Positions 28,080 to 39,050 are shown, counted from the stretch's first letter. The stretch is DNA of 61,593 bases from Rhodospirillales bacterium (GCA_016776725.1 JADHSV010000014.1:1-61593); one strand, 5' to 3'. Made by a program: numbers and translations. Notes: generated by a model from the sequence alone, not told the origin.

Positions 28080-30456
28080 GATACCCAACGCTCCTGTGGC
28101 TGGCCCGAGGGGCGGTCGTTTGGGAGCGGCTTTGGCCGCGGCTGTGGCCGGTGAACGCGTTGATCGCGGTATTTCTGATTATCGCGTTTTTCGATTTGCT
28201 TCCCCAATTGCCCGCGTGGCTTCACGCGGGCTTTTTGGTGTTTTTTGTCTTCGGTTTCCTGGACGCGTTGATTTTCGCCCTTCGCGGCCTCGCCGTTCCG
28301 CCACACGGTTCGGCAAGGCGTCGGATCGAACGCGATTCGGGGCTTGAGCACCGGCCGCTGGCTGCATTGGAAGACGACCTTGCGGGCGGCCACGATGACC
28401 ATATGGCGCAATCCCTGTGGCAGGCCCATCGCACGCGTCTGGCCGATGAAGACCGGCGGCTTCGCCTGTCAATGCCCGCAGGCGGGCTTGCGCGCCTTGA
28501 TCCGTGGGCCATTCGCGCCGCGTTGATCCTGGTTCTGGTGATCGGTCTTGTCGCCGGTCCGGGCGATGTGGGCGAACGTCTGGCGCGTGCCGCCATTCCC
28601 GATTTCACCGACGGGCTGTCGGCGCCCCTTCGCGTCGAAGTATGGCTGACGCCGCCCGCCTATACCCAGGCCGCACCGGTCTTTCTGGATTTGAACACGG
28701 CCGGCAAGAAAGTCATAGCCGTTCCCGCCGGCACCGCGCTTCTGGCACAGGTTTCCGGATTGCGCGAAACGCCGTCTCTGACCCTGGGCGGCCAATCCCT
28801 GCCGTTTGAAACGCTGGGCGAGGCAAGCCACCGCCTGGAAACGGTGCTTGATCCCGGCAGCGGCATGACCATCGGCGCGGAAAAGGAAACAGTGGCCGAA
28901 TGGCCCGTTCGCGTTATTGCGGATGCGCCGCCGAGCATTACTTTTACCGCCCCGCCCGACGCCACGGACCGAGGCCACCTGCACCTTCGCGCCAAAGCGT
29001 CCGACGATTACGGAATCAAACAAATCAGGGCGGAGATTTTGCGTGCCGATAAACCGGTGAAAACGGCCAAGCCGCTGGAACTTGCGATCCCGCTGCCCTC
29101 GCGCGCACCGAAAAAACACCGTCTGCGCCATGTGCGGGACTTAACGGCGCATTTGTGGGCAGGGTCCGCCGTGCGCCTGCAACTGGTTGCCCGGGACGCC
29201 GCCGGACAATCCGCCCGAACCGATGCGGTCGACCTTATTTTACCCGAACGCGCCTTCCTTCATCCGGTGGCCCGCGCCATTGTCGCCGAGCGCAAGAAAC
29301 TTGCCGATGCCACGCGGGCCGTGCGCGCCGAGGTGTCGGCGGGACTTGACGCGATTGCCAGAACGCCACAGGGGTTCAAGCACGACACCGTTGTTTTCCT
29401 GGCCCTGAGTCTGGCGCAAAGCCGCCTGCGTTATGATGCGCGCGACCGCGCCATTGACGCCGTTGCCGAACTTTTGTGGGAAACGGCATTGCGTCTTGAA
29501 GACGGCGGGCTTTCCATCGCCGAGCGGAACCTTCGCCGCGCCGAGGATCGCTTGATGAAAGCCCTCGAACGCGGGGCGGATAACGCAGAAATTGACCGCC
29601 TTCTCACCGAACTGCAACGCACGCTCAATCAATTCCTGGCCGAACTTGCGCAGGAACTGTCGCGCTTGGGATTGATGGAAGCGCCCATTGATCCGACAGG
29701 TGAGTTTCTGGACAGCGGCGATCTGCGGGACATGATCGACGAGGTGCGCGAGTTGGCGCGCGGGGGCGCCATGGAAGCCGCGCGCCAGCGGTTGGCCGAA
29801 CTGAAACGCCTGTTGCAGGATTTGCGGGCCGGAGCGCGGCCCGGCGGCAATCCGAAACAGTCGGCGCAGGCCCGCAAGTTAATGAAGGCCCTTCAACGAC
29901 TAACCCAGCGTCAGCAGGAACTTCTGGACCGCACGTTCCGCCGTCAACTCGAAAGGGAGCCCTCCTTTGAGGAAGATGCGGCTGCCCAGGAAGCGCTGAG
30001 ACGCGAATTGGGCAACATGATGCTTGATCTCGACGCGCTGCTGGGCGGCATTCCGGAACCGTTGGGAAAAGCGGAAAGGGCCATGCGCGGGGCAGCCGAT
30101 GCGCTGGGCCGGGGAGAGGCCGGAAAGGCCGTCGAAGCGCAGACCGAAGCCCTGAAACACTTGCGTAGCGGCGGGCAAAGCGCTGCCCGTCAGATGGCGC
30201 GAGGACTTGGATTGATGCCGGGATTCGTTCGCGGCAACCAGCCGGTTCTGCCCCTTGGGGCACAACGTAACCGCGATCCCTTTGGCCGCCGCTCAGACGA
30301 GACCTCCGGCTTGGGGACGGATAATTCGGTGGAAATTCCCGACAAGGCCCGGCTTCGGCGGGCCGAGCATATTCGCAGAGAGTTGCGCCGCCGCGCAGGC
30401 CAGCGCGAACGGCCGCGGCTGGAACTCGACTACATCGAACGCCTTTTGAAGCTTTT

Positions 30457-30460
<4 letters not shown>
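28076..30460 (+). CDS. DUF4175 (TIGR02302) family membrane protein
   Basis: 794 residues from a GTG that overlaps the lysA stop (GTGA). Two or three N-terminal membrane helices ([20 protein letters not shown], then [20 protein letters not shown] at about 140-160) are followed by a long soluble region. This includes beta-rich segments near 185-300 and a helical, Arg/Glu/Gln-rich part ([20 protein letters not shown] and [24 protein letters not shown] coiled coil). The lysA-DUF4175 pairing is conserved in Alphaproteobacteria. Function unknown; a role at the cell envelope is likely from topology. Confidence 0.85.
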
Positions 30461-31548
<1,088 letters not shown>

Positions 31549-31684
31549 TTAAAGACCCGAAATTTCCTAACTAGATCGTTATATTCGTTCGCAAATCCCA
31601 ACGCAAGCGATGGACGCAATTTGCGATTCTAGACGCGGGGGTGTGCGTCGTGTAATTCTGCCGCAATCACATGGAGCAAATGAA

Positions 31685-32437
31685 GTGAATTTTGACGGCA
31701 GCGATTATGTGGTTCGGTTTGAAAATGTCGGCTTGCGCTACGGGCTGGGGCCCGAAGTCCTGCAGGATGTTTCCTTTGCGCTGGCTCCGGCGTCCTACCA
31801 TTTTCTTATCGGTCCCAGCGGGGCGGGCAAGTCGTCGCTGTTGCGACTAATGTATTTGGCGATGAAGCCGTCGCGGGGCCTTATTTCGCTTTTCGGCCGG
31901 GATATGGCGAGAACGGCGCGCGAGGATTTGCCGGGATTGCGCCGCCGAATCGGCGTCGTATTTCAGGATTACCGGCTGCTCAATCACCTGAGCGCCTTTG
32001 ACAACGTCGCGTTGCCCCTTCGTGTCGCGGGCGGCCGGGAAAGGGATATTCAGAAGCACGTTGAAGAATTGCTGTCCTGGGTGGGGCTGGGCGATCATAT
32101 GAACGCCAGCCTGCCGACCCTGTCGGGCGGCCAGCAACAGCGCGTTTCCATTGCCCGGGCGGTTATCACCAAACCCCAGCTCTTGCTGGCCGACGAACCG
32201 ACCGGCAACGTGGACGACCGCATCGCCTTGCGACTGATGCACCTGTTCGAGGAGCTGAACAAGCTGGGAACGACGATCGTGATCGCCACCCACAACGAAT
32301 CACTTGTAAAACGCCTGGGCCATCCGCGCCTTCGCCTGGACGGCGGCCTCTTGCTCGGCGATCCGCAATCGCGCCGCGGACGCAAGGGAAAGGGCGATGA
32401 AATGCTAGACGGGTCGCGCCACATGGAGGCCGGATGA
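31685..32437 (+). CDS. ftsE: cell division ATP-binding protein FtsE
   Basis: 250 residues from the GTG at 31685, with GGAG 8 nt upstream; an in-frame ATG 25 codons earlier lacks a good site. ABC ATPase motifs in order: Walker [10 protein letters not shown] (43-51), Q-loop VVFQDYRLL, signature LSGGQQQRV, Walker [14 protein letters not shown]-loop ATHNE. With FtsX it controls septal peptidoglycan hydrolases at the divisome. Its stop overlaps the ftsX start (ATGA). Confidence 0.93.
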   Translation: MNFDGSDYVVRFENVGLRYGLGPEVLQDVSFALAPASYHFLIGPSGAGKSSLLRLMYLAMKPSRGLISLFGRDMARTAREDLPGLRRRIGVVFQDYRLLNHLSAFDNVALPLRVAGGRERDIQKHVEELLSWVGLGDHMNASLPTLSGGQQQRVSIARAVITKPQLLLADEPTGNVDDRIALRLMHLFEELNKLGTTIVIATHNESLVKRLGHPRLRLDGGLLLGDPQSRRGRKGKGDEMLDGSRHMEAG

Positions 32438-33327
32438 TCTCGCGCCGCACAGACCTGCCGCTGGATGGCGATGTTCTCGCCGGTTTTCTTCCGTGGCTCA
32501 TTGCTTTCATGGTGTTTCTTGCGGTCGTGGCGGCCGCCGGAATGTTCATCCTGCACGACGCGACGGCAAACTGGAGCGCGGGTCTGACCCATACGCTTAC
32601 GGTTCAGGTTCCGCCCACCAAAGGCGAAAAGGCGTTGCCGGCGGCGGAAGACCCGCACGTTCTGGATGCGCTAAAGGTTCTGCGCACGACCGGCGGCATC
32701 ATCCGCGCCGATCTGGTGCCCCAAACCGAGGTTCTGGAACTGCTGGAACCCTGGCTGGGACGGGACGGCGCGGCGGGCGATCTTCCGCTTCCCTACCTGA
32801 TCGATGCCGAAGCCGACCCGGATGCCAAGTTCGATATTGCGACCCTGCGGTCCCGGCTGACCAAGGCGCATCCGGGGATTTCGGTGGATAATCACCGCGA
32901 CTGGCTGGACCGGCTGGTCGGCCTGATTGACGCCGTGGAATGGATCGCGCGCGGGGTTCTGCTTTTGATCGGTCTGGCGACGGTCGGCACGGTGATTTTC
33001 ACGACCCGAACGGGGCTTTCGGTGCATCGCGATACCATCGAGGTCCTGCACCTGATCGGGGCCCAAGACGATTACGTCGCCAAGCAGTTTGCCTGGCGCG
33101 CGCTGACCCTGGGATTGCGTGGCGGGACGATTGGGCTGGCCCTGGCCGCACCGACGGTGTTGGGTATCGGTTATCTGGCGTCGGGCATTGAGACGGGCCT
33201 GCTGCCGGACGCGTCGCTGGGCGTGGCACAGTGGATCGCGCTGGCGTTCATTCCCATACTGGCCGCCGCCATCGCCACGCTGACAGCGCGCATCACCGTC
33301 ACCAAAACCCTGGCCGGTATGTTGTAA
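32434..33327 (+). CDS. ftsX: cell division protein FtsX
   Basis: 297 residues with the FtsX topology: one N-terminal helix ([20 protein letters not shown]), an extracytoplasmic domain of about 130 residues, then three C-terminal helices ([60 protein letters not shown]). The [20 protein letters not shown] cytoplasmic loop is the coupling region that contacts FtsE. Overlaps ftsE by 4 nt, so the two subunits are made together. Confidence 0.92.
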   Translation: MISRRTDLPLDGDVLAGFLPWLIAFMVFLAVVAAAGMFILHDATANWSAGLTHTLTVQVPPTKGEKALPAAEDPHVLDALKVLRTTGGIIRADLVPQTEVLELLEPWLGRDGAAGDLPLPYLIDAEADPDAKFDIATLRSRLTKAHPGISVDNHRDWLDRLVGLIDAVEWIARGVLLLIGLATVGTVIFTTRTGLSVHRDTIEVLHLIGAQDDYVAKQFAWRALTLGLRGGTIGLALAAPTVLGIGYLASGIETGLLPDASLGVAQWIALAFIPILAAAIATLTARITVTKTLAGML

Positions 33328-33344
33328 ATGACGACGGAGCAACC

Positions 33345-33974
33345 ATGATTCCCCCGGGCCCCAGGCGCCAACGCGGAAGCCGCCGGTTTGTTGCCGGTTT
33401 TTTGGCGACCTTTGTCGTGCTGATGGCAAGTTGGGGCGCGGGTCTGGTGTGGTTCGCCAACCAGATCCCGGACACGGTGGCCGATCCGCTGACACCCACC
33501 GACGCCATTGTGGTGCTGACCGGCGGTCAGGGCCGGCTTGAAACCGGGCTCAATCTTCTGAGCAGCGACAAGGCCGGGAAACTTTTTGTGTCCGGCGTTT
33601 ACAGAGGGATCGACGTAAAAACCCTTCTGAGAATGTTTCGGCACACCGGTGCGGATATGGAAGAGCGCGTACGCATCGGCGACGCCACCAACACGGCCGG
33701 CAACGCCGCTGAAACCTCCGATTGGATTCGCCGCCACGACATCAGGTCGATCCGGCTTGTGACCGCCAGCTATCACATGCCGCGCAGCCTGCTGGAATTT
33801 CGCCACGCCATGTCCGACATCGCCATCATTCCGCACCCCGTTTTTTCCGACAACGTCAAACAAAAGAAATGGTGGGCGTGGCGCGGAACCACGGCGTTGA
33901 TTGCCGGTGAATTTACAAAATATCTTCTGGCCCGCGCCCGCCATGTAATTTCACGAAGCAAAGGTCCGTCATGA
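33345..33974 (+). CDS. YdcF / DUF218 family membrane protein
   Basis: 209 residues. An N-terminal membrane helix (RRFVAGFLATFVVLMASWGA) is followed by a DUF218 domain: DAIVVLTGGQGRLETGLNLL, FVSGVYRGIDVK, NTAGNAAETSDW and VTASYHMPRSLLEFRHA. Family members include ElyC/SanA-like envelope factors; some bind nucleotide or act in undecaprenyl-phosphate metabolism. ATG at 33345 follows GGAGCAACC. It sits in ftsE-ftsX-ydcF-plsC and overlaps plsC by 4 nt. Confidence 0.85.
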   Translation: MIPPGPRRQRGSRRFVAGFLATFVVLMASWGAGLVWFANQIPDTVADPLTPTDAIVVLTGGQGRLETGLNLLSSDKAGKLFVSGVYRGIDVKTLLRMFRHTGADMEERVRIGDATNTAGNAAETSDWIRRHDIRSIRLVTASYHMPRSLLEFRHAMSDIAIIPHPVFSDNVKQKKWWAWRGTTALIAGEFTKYLLARARHVISRSKGPS

Positions 33975-34702
33975 CCGCTTTTCGTTCATTGCTGTTCAAT
34001 TTCTATTTTTTTGGCGAATTGGCCATGGCCATGGTTGTCATGTTCCTTTGCCTGCCGTTCCCGCGCCCGGCTATGGAATGGGTCATCCGCACCTGGGCCA
34101 AAACCGCGGGCTGGGGCATGCGGGCCATCGCCGGCATCGACTATGAAATCCGCGGCATCGAGAACATCCCCGATGAACCGACGATTTTTGCTTCCAAGCA
34201 TCAATCCATGTGGGAAACGGTTTCCTTTTGGTGGTTTTTCAGGGCGCCCGTATACGTCATGAAAAAGGAACTCCGTTCCATTCCGTTTTGGGGTTGGTAT
34301 GCGCGCAAATGCCAACAAGTGTTTGTTGACCGCTCGGGCGGAGCCGGCGCGTTGAAGAAGATGGTGCGCGATAGTCTTGAGGGCCTGAACAGCGGACGTA
34401 ATTTGATCATTTTTCCCGAAGGAAGCCGTGCCCCAGCTGGCGAAAAACTCCACTATCATCCCGGAATTGCTGCGCTATACAGCCGATTGTCCAGACGGGT
34501 TGTTCCGGTGGCGTTGAATTCGGGCGTATTCTGGGGACGTCGCGAATTCTTGAAAAGGCCGGGGAGAATCATCATCGAATTCCTTCCTCCGATAGAAGTC
34601 GGATTAACCAGAAAGGAATTCGCGCACGAGCTGGAAAACCAAATAGAATCGGCAACTGACAAGCTGGTCGCCGAAGCTTACGAGTCGCTCAAGGCTCGTT
34701 GA
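33971..34702 (+). CDS. plsC: 1-acyl-sn-glycerol-3-phosphate acyltransferase
   Basis: 243 residues. A first membrane helix (LAMAMVVMFLCLPFPRPAME) precedes the acyltransferase domain: block I ASKHQSMWETVSF (the H-x4-E form seen in this branch in place of H-x4-D), block II around VFVDRSGGAGALK, block III IIFPEGSRAPAGEK and block IV VVPVALNSG. It acylates lysophosphatidate to phosphatidate at the inner membrane. The start overlaps ydcF by 4 nt. Confidence 0.88.
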   Translation: MTAFRSLLFNFYFFGELAMAMVVMFLCLPFPRPAMEWVIRTWAKTAGWGMRAIAGIDYEIRGIENIPDEPTIFASKHQSMWETVSFWWFFRAPVYVMKKELRSIPFWGWYARKCQQVFVDRSGGAGALKKMVRDSLEGLNSGRNLIIFPEGSRAPAGEKLHYHPGIAALYSRLSRRVVPVALNSGVFWGRREFLKRPGRIIIEFLPPIEVGLTRKEFAHELENQIESATDKLVAEAYESLKAR

Positions 34703-35006
34703 AAGCGCCGTTATTGCGAATGATTATGAATGTTGCTTGTGGACAGTTCTGTGGAACGTTTCCACCCGCGTGCTGTGAACTGCGTGAGTAACTTCAAGGA
34801 TTTAAGGGAACCCGCCGATTCTCCACAGCTTCGTCTGGGGACGGTTTTGTGGAAACATAACCGGAACATTTCTTGACGAACAATGGGAAACGCCTTAGAT
34901 TTATTGACTGAAAGCCTTTAATCTTGCGGCGTTGCGGCATTTTCCGTCACAATTTCAGGAGCGGAACGGCCGCACACGCCGACATTTGGCGAATTCGGGA
35001 ATAATC
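34703..35006. other. 304-nt regulatory gap upstream of nrdJ
   Basis: No gene visible. It contains four copies of TGTGGA or its complement (34738-34743, 34750-34755, 34822-34827 on the minus strand, 34848-34853). The second copy is part of an inverted repeat GTGGAA-CGT-TTCCAC (34751-34765). A sigma-70-like promoter follows (34873-34901). Confidence 0.6.
34873..34901 (+). promoter_or_regulatory. sigma-70-type promoter for nrdJ
   Basis: TTGACG at 34873-34878 and TAGATT at 34896-34901 are separated by exactly 17 nt, about 105 nt before the nrdJ start. A TGTGGA copy ends 19 nt before the -35, a plausible activator or repressor position. Confidence 0.5.
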
Positions 35007-37367
35007 ATGGTTCAGGTTGCGACAATTTCCCAGCAAATCTGGGACATGAAATATCGTCTCAAGGGGCCGGACGGCCAGCCTGTGGACAAGAATATCGCCG
35101 ATTCGTGGCGGCGCGTCGCGCGCAGTCTGGCCGCCGTGGAAGACGATCCCGACCAGTGGGAGCAAAACTTCTTCGAAGCGTTGGAGGATTTCAAATTTCT
35201 TCCCGCCGGGCGCATCCTGTCGGGCGCGGAAAGCAAACGCAACGTCACGCTTTTTAATTGCTTCGTCATGGGAACCGTTCCCGACGACATGGGCGGCATT
35301 TTCGATAGCTTGAAAGAAGCCGCGCTGACCATGCAGCAGGGCGGCGGCATCGGCTACGATTTTTCCACCCTGCGGCCCAAGGGCGCCGCCGTGAAGGGCG
35401 TGGGCGCCGACGCCTCGGGGCCGCTTTCCTTCATGGACGTGTGGGACGCCATGTGCCGCACCATCATGAGCGCAGGCTCGCGCCGCGGCGCCATGATGGC
35501 GGTGATGCGCTGCGATCACCCCGACATCGAAGCCTTTATCGAAGCCAAGCGCGATGCCGGACGCCTTCGCATGTTCAACCTGTCGGTCCTGGTCACCGAC
35601 GCCTTCATGCGCGCCGTCAAGGAAGACGCGGCGTGGGAACTGACGTTTGATGGCGCCACCTACCGCAGCCTTCCGGCCCGCGAATTGTGGGACAAGATCA
35701 TGCGCGGCACCTACGCCTACGCCGAACCCGGCGTGATCTTCATCGACCGCATCAACCGCCTGAACAACCTGAACTACTGCGAAACCATCACGGCGACCAA
35801 TCCCTGCGGCGAACAGCCCTTGCCTCCCTATGGCGCGTGCCTGCTGGGGTCGGTCAATCTGGCGCGTCTGGTTGATGCGCCGTTTACGGAAGCCGCTGAA
35901 ATCGACGCGGGCGCCATTGAAAAGCTGGTCACCGTCGCCGTGCGGGCCATGGACAACGTGATCGACGTGTCCAACTTCCCGCTGCCCGAACAGGCGCACG
36001 AAGCCCGCTCGAAGCGCCGAATCGGGTTGGGCATCACCGGGCTGGCCGACGCGCTGATCATGTGCGGCGCGCGCTACGGGTCGGCCCGCGCCGTGGAATT
36101 GACCGAACACTGGATGCGCGCGATCCAGCGCTCGGCCTATCTGGCCTCCAGCGAACTGGCGGCTGAGAAGGGCGCGTTCCCGCTTTTCGACGCCGAGAAA
36201 TTCCTGGCCGGTGAAACCGTGCGCGGGCTTGACGCCGACGTCCGTTCGGCCATCGCCGACAACGGCATTCGCAATGCGCTGCTAACCTCGGTCGCCCCCA
36301 CCGGAACCATTTCGCTGTTTGCGGACAACGTATCGTCGGGGCTGGAACCGGTGTTCAGCTTCAAGTATACGCGCAACGTATTGGGGCCCGACGGCGTGCG
36401 CCGCGAGGAACAGGTCAGCGACTACGCGTTCACGCTCTATAAACGCATGTTCGGTGAAAACGCCGCCCTGACCGACGCCTTTGTCGATGCCCAGCAGTTG
36501 AGCCCGCGCGACCATCTGGTCATGCAGGCCGCCGTGCAAAAATATATCGACAGTTCCATTTCCAAGACCATCAACTGCCCCGAAAGCATTTCTTTCGAGG
36601 ACTTCAAGGACATCTACGTTCAAGCCTACGATCTGGGCTGCAAGGGCTGCACCACCTACCGGCCCAACGACGTGACCGGCGCCGTGCTGGTGGCCAAGCC
36701 CAACGCCAAGAAACAACCGGCCAAGAAACAGACCGAACTGCCCCTGGAAGCCCCCATCGCCAAGGCCAAGCCCAAGGATCTGGGGGATTCGGGGCGGGTC
36801 GCCCAATTGTACAAGCCGCTGGACCGCGAGGAAGCGCTGGACGGCAAGACCTATAAGGTCAACTGGCCGGAAAGCGATCACGCCATCTACATCACGCTCA
36901 ACGACATTCTCGACGATAGCGGGCGCATCCGCCCGTTCGAGGTGTTCATCAATTCCAAGAACATGGAGCACTACGCCTGGACCGTGGCCCTGACCCGCAT
37001 GATCAGCGCGGTGTTCCGGCGCGGCGGCGACATTTCCTTCGTGGTCGAGGAATTAAAAGCCGTGTTCGATCCGCGCGGCGGCCAATGGATGGGCGGGCGC
37101 TACGTGCCCTCCTTGCTGGCCGCCATCGGCGAAGTGATCGAGCGGCATCTTAAGGAAATCGGCTTCCTTGCAGCACCCGGCGAACAAATCGGCGGGACCG
37201 AGGCGGTCAGCCAGCCCAAGGTGGTAAGCATGGGCGGCCCCGAGGAAAGCGCTGGAAGCGCCAACACCTCCATGTTCCGCCAATGCCCCAAATGCGCCCA
37301 GCTCAGCCTCATGCGCCAGGAAGGCTGCGACACCTGCACCTCCTGCGGCTATTCCAAGTGCGGTTAA
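35007..37367 (+). CDS. nrdJ: adenosylcobalamin-dependent ribonucleotide reductase (class II)
   Basis: 786 residues from the ATG at 35007 (MVQVATISQQIWDMKYRLKG). Class II marks are LFNCFVMGTVPDDMGGIFDS (first redox Cys), MQQGGGIGYDFSTLRPKGA, the thiyl-radical region ATNPCGEQPLPPYGACLLGS, GITGLADAL and the second redox Cys CPESISFEDF... CKGCTTYRPNDVTGAVL. The C-terminal tail is a zinc-ribbon-like CPKCAQLSLMRQEGCDTC then CGYSKCG, carrying the cysteines that regenerate the active site. It makes dNTPs independently of oxygen, using B12. A 51-nt copy of its 3' end recurs at 38717. Confidence 0.95.
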   Translation: MVQVATISQQIWDMKYRLKGPDGQPVDKNIADSWRRVARSLAAVEDDPDQWEQNFFEALEDFKFLPAGRILSGAESKRNVTLFNCFVMGTVPDDMGGIFDSLKEAALTMQQGGGIGYDFSTLRPKGAAVKGVGADASGPLSFMDVWDAMCRTIMSAGSRRGAMMAVMRCDHPDIEAFIEAKRDAGRLRMFNLSVLVTDAFMRAVKEDAAWELTFDGATYRSLPARELWDKIMRGTYAYAEPGVIFIDRINRLNNLNYCETITATNPCGEQPLPPYGACLLGSVNLARLVDAPFTEAAEIDAGAIEKLVTVAVRAMDNVIDVSNFPLPEQAHEARSKRRIGLGITGLADALIMCGARYGSARAVELTEHWMRAIQRSAYLASSELAAEKGAFPLFDAEKFLAGETVRGLDADVRSAIADNGIRNALLTSVAPTGTISLFADNVSSGLEPVFSFKYTRNVLGPDGVRREEQVSDYAFTLYKRMFGENAALTDAFVDAQQLSPRDHLVMQAAVQKYIDSSISKTINCPESISFEDFKDIYVQAYDLGCKGCTTYRPNDVTGAVLVAKPNAKKQPAKKQTELPLEAPIAKAKPKDLGDSGRVAQLYKPLDREEALDGKTYKVNWPESDHAIYITLNDILDDSGRIRPFEVFINSKNMEHYAWTVALTRMISAVFRRGGDISFVVEELKAVFDPRGGQWMGGRYVPSLLAAIGEVIERHLKEIGFLAAPGEQIGGTEAVSQPKVVSMGGPEESAGSANTSMFRQCPKCAQLSLMRQEGCDTCTSCGYSKCG

Positions 37368-37369
37368 CA
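37319..37369 (+). repeat. direct repeat A: 3' end of nrdJ (original copy)
   Basis: The last 49 nt of nrdJ including the TAA plus 2 nt. The matching copy is at 38717-38767, 1398 nt downstream, with three or four differences. The copies bracket the DUF5343-HEPN gene pair. Confidence 0.85.
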
Positions 37370-37371
37370 CG

Positions 37372-37402
37372 ATGGAACAGCGCATCAGCCTGATTACTCT
37401 GA
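37372..37402 (+). pseudogene. severed 5' start of the glyoxalase-fold gene
   Basis: The ATG and next nine codons (MEQRISLITL) match the start of the gene at 39117 (TTG, then EQRISLITL) with three or four base changes, then the similarity ends. This stub keeps the presumed ancestral ATG only 4 nt after the nrdJ stop. It marks the left edge of the inserted segment. Confidence 0.75.
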
Positions 37403-37495
37403 GTTTCGCCCATTTATGCCAACCGGGATATTTGAATGACTTAGGTGATGATTGAGTACTGCCTTTGAAAGAGCAGGACCAACTGGGAGAACGTA

Positions 37496-38137
37496 ATGAC
37501 CAAATTACCTTACGTAACGGCTCCAGGAAACGTCGAAAAGGCACTTCAAGGAATTTTGGAAGCGGCAACACCTCCACGCGTCAGCCAAGATTTTGTGAAG
37601 ACGATCTTGAAAATTCGTGGAGGTTCTGGCGACCAGATGACCTCGTACCTCAAGAAAATAGGATTCGCGAGGACGGACGGAACGCCAACCGAAATCTACA
37701 ATAAGTTCAGAAATAACGCGACCAGTGGAAGCGCAGCAGCAGAAGCGCTGAAATTCGGATATGAGCCGCTTTTTGTGCGTAGTGAATATATGCATCGCCT
37801 CACCGACGAGAAGCTCCGCGGGTTAATCATTGAAGAAACCGGACTGGGCGCAGAATCAAATGTTGTCGGGCTTGTGCTCGCCTCCATTAAGGCGATAAAG
37901 AAATTTGCTGATTGGTCAGAAAAGGGGGTGGAAGATAGTGAGGTCATTACCCCTCCCCTACATGTGCCAAACACCCACGTCGAACGAGGGACTACCCCGC
38001 CCTTAAAGAGTGGAGGCGTTGGCCTCAATCTCTCCTACACCATTAATTTGAACCTGCCCGCCTCTTCTGATGTCTCCGTCTTCAACGCGATCTTCAAAAG
38101 TTTGAAAGAAAACTTGCTGAAAGACTCCGATGAGTAG
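37496..38137 (+). CDS. DUF5343 family protein
   Basis: 213 residues. The N-terminal 150 residues follow the DUF5343 pattern closely: LPYVTAPGNVEKALQGILEA, RVSQDFVKTILKIRGGSGDQ, LKKIGFARTDGTPTEIYNKF, RNNATSGSAAAEALKFGY, YMHRLTDEKLRGLIIEETGL, and a helical end (KAIKKFADW). The first half looks like a winged helix. A Pro/Thr-rich linker leads to an amphipathic tail (GGVGLNLSYTINLNLPASSD). GGGAGAACGTA is the ribosome-binding site. Its last 8 nt overlap the HEPN gene, so the two are translationally coupled. Less GC-rich than nrdJ, consistent with transfer. Function unknown; as a partner of a HEPN protein it may be an antitoxin-like or sensing component. Confidence 0.8.
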   Translation: MTKLPYVTAPGNVEKALQGILEAATPPRVSQDFVKTILKIRGGSGDQMTSYLKKIGFARTDGTPTEIYNKFRNNATSGSAAAEALKFGYEPLFVRSEYMHRLTDEKLRGLIIEETGLGAESNVVGLVLASIKAIKKFADWSEKGVEDSEVITPPLHVPNTHVERGTTPPLKSGGVGLNLSYTINLNLPASSDVSVFNAIFKSLKENLLKDSDE

Positions 38138-38717
38138 TGCCGACGACAACCTCCGTTCATTCGGTATGTCGGGACTCCTGATGGCTGAGGAACTACGAAA
38201 CGTCGAGCAACGACTCGGCATTGATCTTGGTTGCTCTTCGCATTCTTCCAAAGAAAGTCCCGAGAAATACTATGCGCAGTTTGAGCAAAGCGTCCGCGCC
38301 GAATCTGCGGAGATGTCTCGACATTATGAGTTGTTTTATTGTCTCGAAAATTCAATTCGCAAGTTGATCTCGGAGACGCTTCAAGAGAGCGAGGGCGTCG
38401 GGTGGTGGGAAAGTGGAATAGTCCCTGATGGCATCGTCAGTGAAGTTGAGAGCCGTCTTCAGAAGGAGATCGACAGCGGCGTAACTCGCCGATCAGACGC
38501 GTTAATCGACTACACGACGTTTGGAGAACTATCCGTAATAATCACGTCAAATTGGCCTCTATTTGAAACAATTCTGTCAAGTCGGCGAGCTGTCCAAAGA
38601 GTGATGAGCAATCTCAATTTACTTCGCGGACCAATTGCGCATTGTTGTCCGCTATCTGAGGATGAATCCGTTAGGCTTGGACTCGCTGTTAAAGATTGGT
38701 TCCGAATGATCGGTTAG
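38130..38717 (+). CDS. Swt1-type HEPN domain protein, putative RNase
   Basis: 195 residues. Residues about 68-192 match the HEPN_Swt1 pattern: YCLENSIRKLISETLQESEG, GWWESGIVPDGI, IDYTTFGELSVIITSNWPLF, and the catalytic-type RGPIAH (R166 to H171), which is the Rx4H signature of metal-independent HEPN ribonucleases. The first 65 residues are a separate acidic region. Start ATG at 38130 overlaps the DUF5343 stop by 8 nt. HEPN proteins serve as toxins or effectors in many defence and toxin-antitoxin systems; that this one does so is inference from motif and pairing. The gene is followed immediately by the duplicated nrdJ end. Confidence 0.8.
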   Translation: MSSADDNLRSFGMSGLLMAEELRNVEQRLGIDLGCSSHSSKESPEKYYAQFEQSVRAESAEMSRHYELFYCLENSIRKLISETLQESEGVGWWESGIVPDGIVSEVESRLQKEIDSGVTRRSDALIDYTTFGELSVIITSNWPLFETILSSRRAVQRVMSNLNLLRGPIAHCCPLSEDESVRLGLAVKDWFRMIG

Positions 38718-38767
38718 GAAGGCTGCGACACCTGCACCCCCTGCGGCTATTCCAAATGCGGTTAGCA
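38717..38767 (+). repeat. direct repeat A': duplicated nrdJ 3' end
   Basis: Matches 37319-37369 over 51 nt; it would encode EGCDTCTPCGYSKCG then TAG. Differences include a Ser-to-Pro change, a synonymous Lys change and TAA to TAG. It begins at the last base of the HEPN stop codon. Confidence 0.85.
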
Positions 38768-38804
38768 AAGACCGCGACTTCTCCGTAATTAATGGGAGGT
38801 TTCT

Positions 38805-39050
38805 ATGATTTCCAAGAAAGACCTTTCACAAATGGTATTTGAAGCTGTCGAGAAAAACGGCGGTGCAGCAACGATTATCGACGTCGCCAAGTATCTCTGG
38901 GCAAATTACGAAAGAGACCTACACAGTTCGGGGAATTTATTTTTTACTTGGCAGTACGATATGAGATGGGCAGCGCAGTCTCTTCGAGACACCGGAATGT
39001 TCCGACCTGCCAATGTATCTCCGCGCGGTGTATGGGAAATTGCCGTTTAA
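38805..39050 (+). CDS. small winged-helix-like protein
   Basis: 81 residues (MISKKDLSQMVFEAVEKNGG onward) behind an excellent AATGGGAGGT ribosome-binding site. Predicted three helices then a beta wing ending in RPANVSPRGVWEIAV; the final GVWE(I/L) strand is typical of HARE-type or restriction-associated winged helices. It is alone between repeat A' and the glyoxalase gene and is AT-richer than its neighbours. Possibly a DNA-binding accessory or a remnant of a larger element. No closer family recognised. Confidence 0.6.
   Translation: MISKKDLSQMVFEAVEKNGGAATIIDVAKYLWANYERDLHSSGNLFFTWQYDMRWAAQSLRDTGMFRPANVSPRGVWEIAV

Noticed and set aside
32999..33229. Minus-strand frames inside ftsX and other GC-rich genes
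   Set aside because: Antisense shadows without ribosome-binding sites, family motifs or plausible composition.
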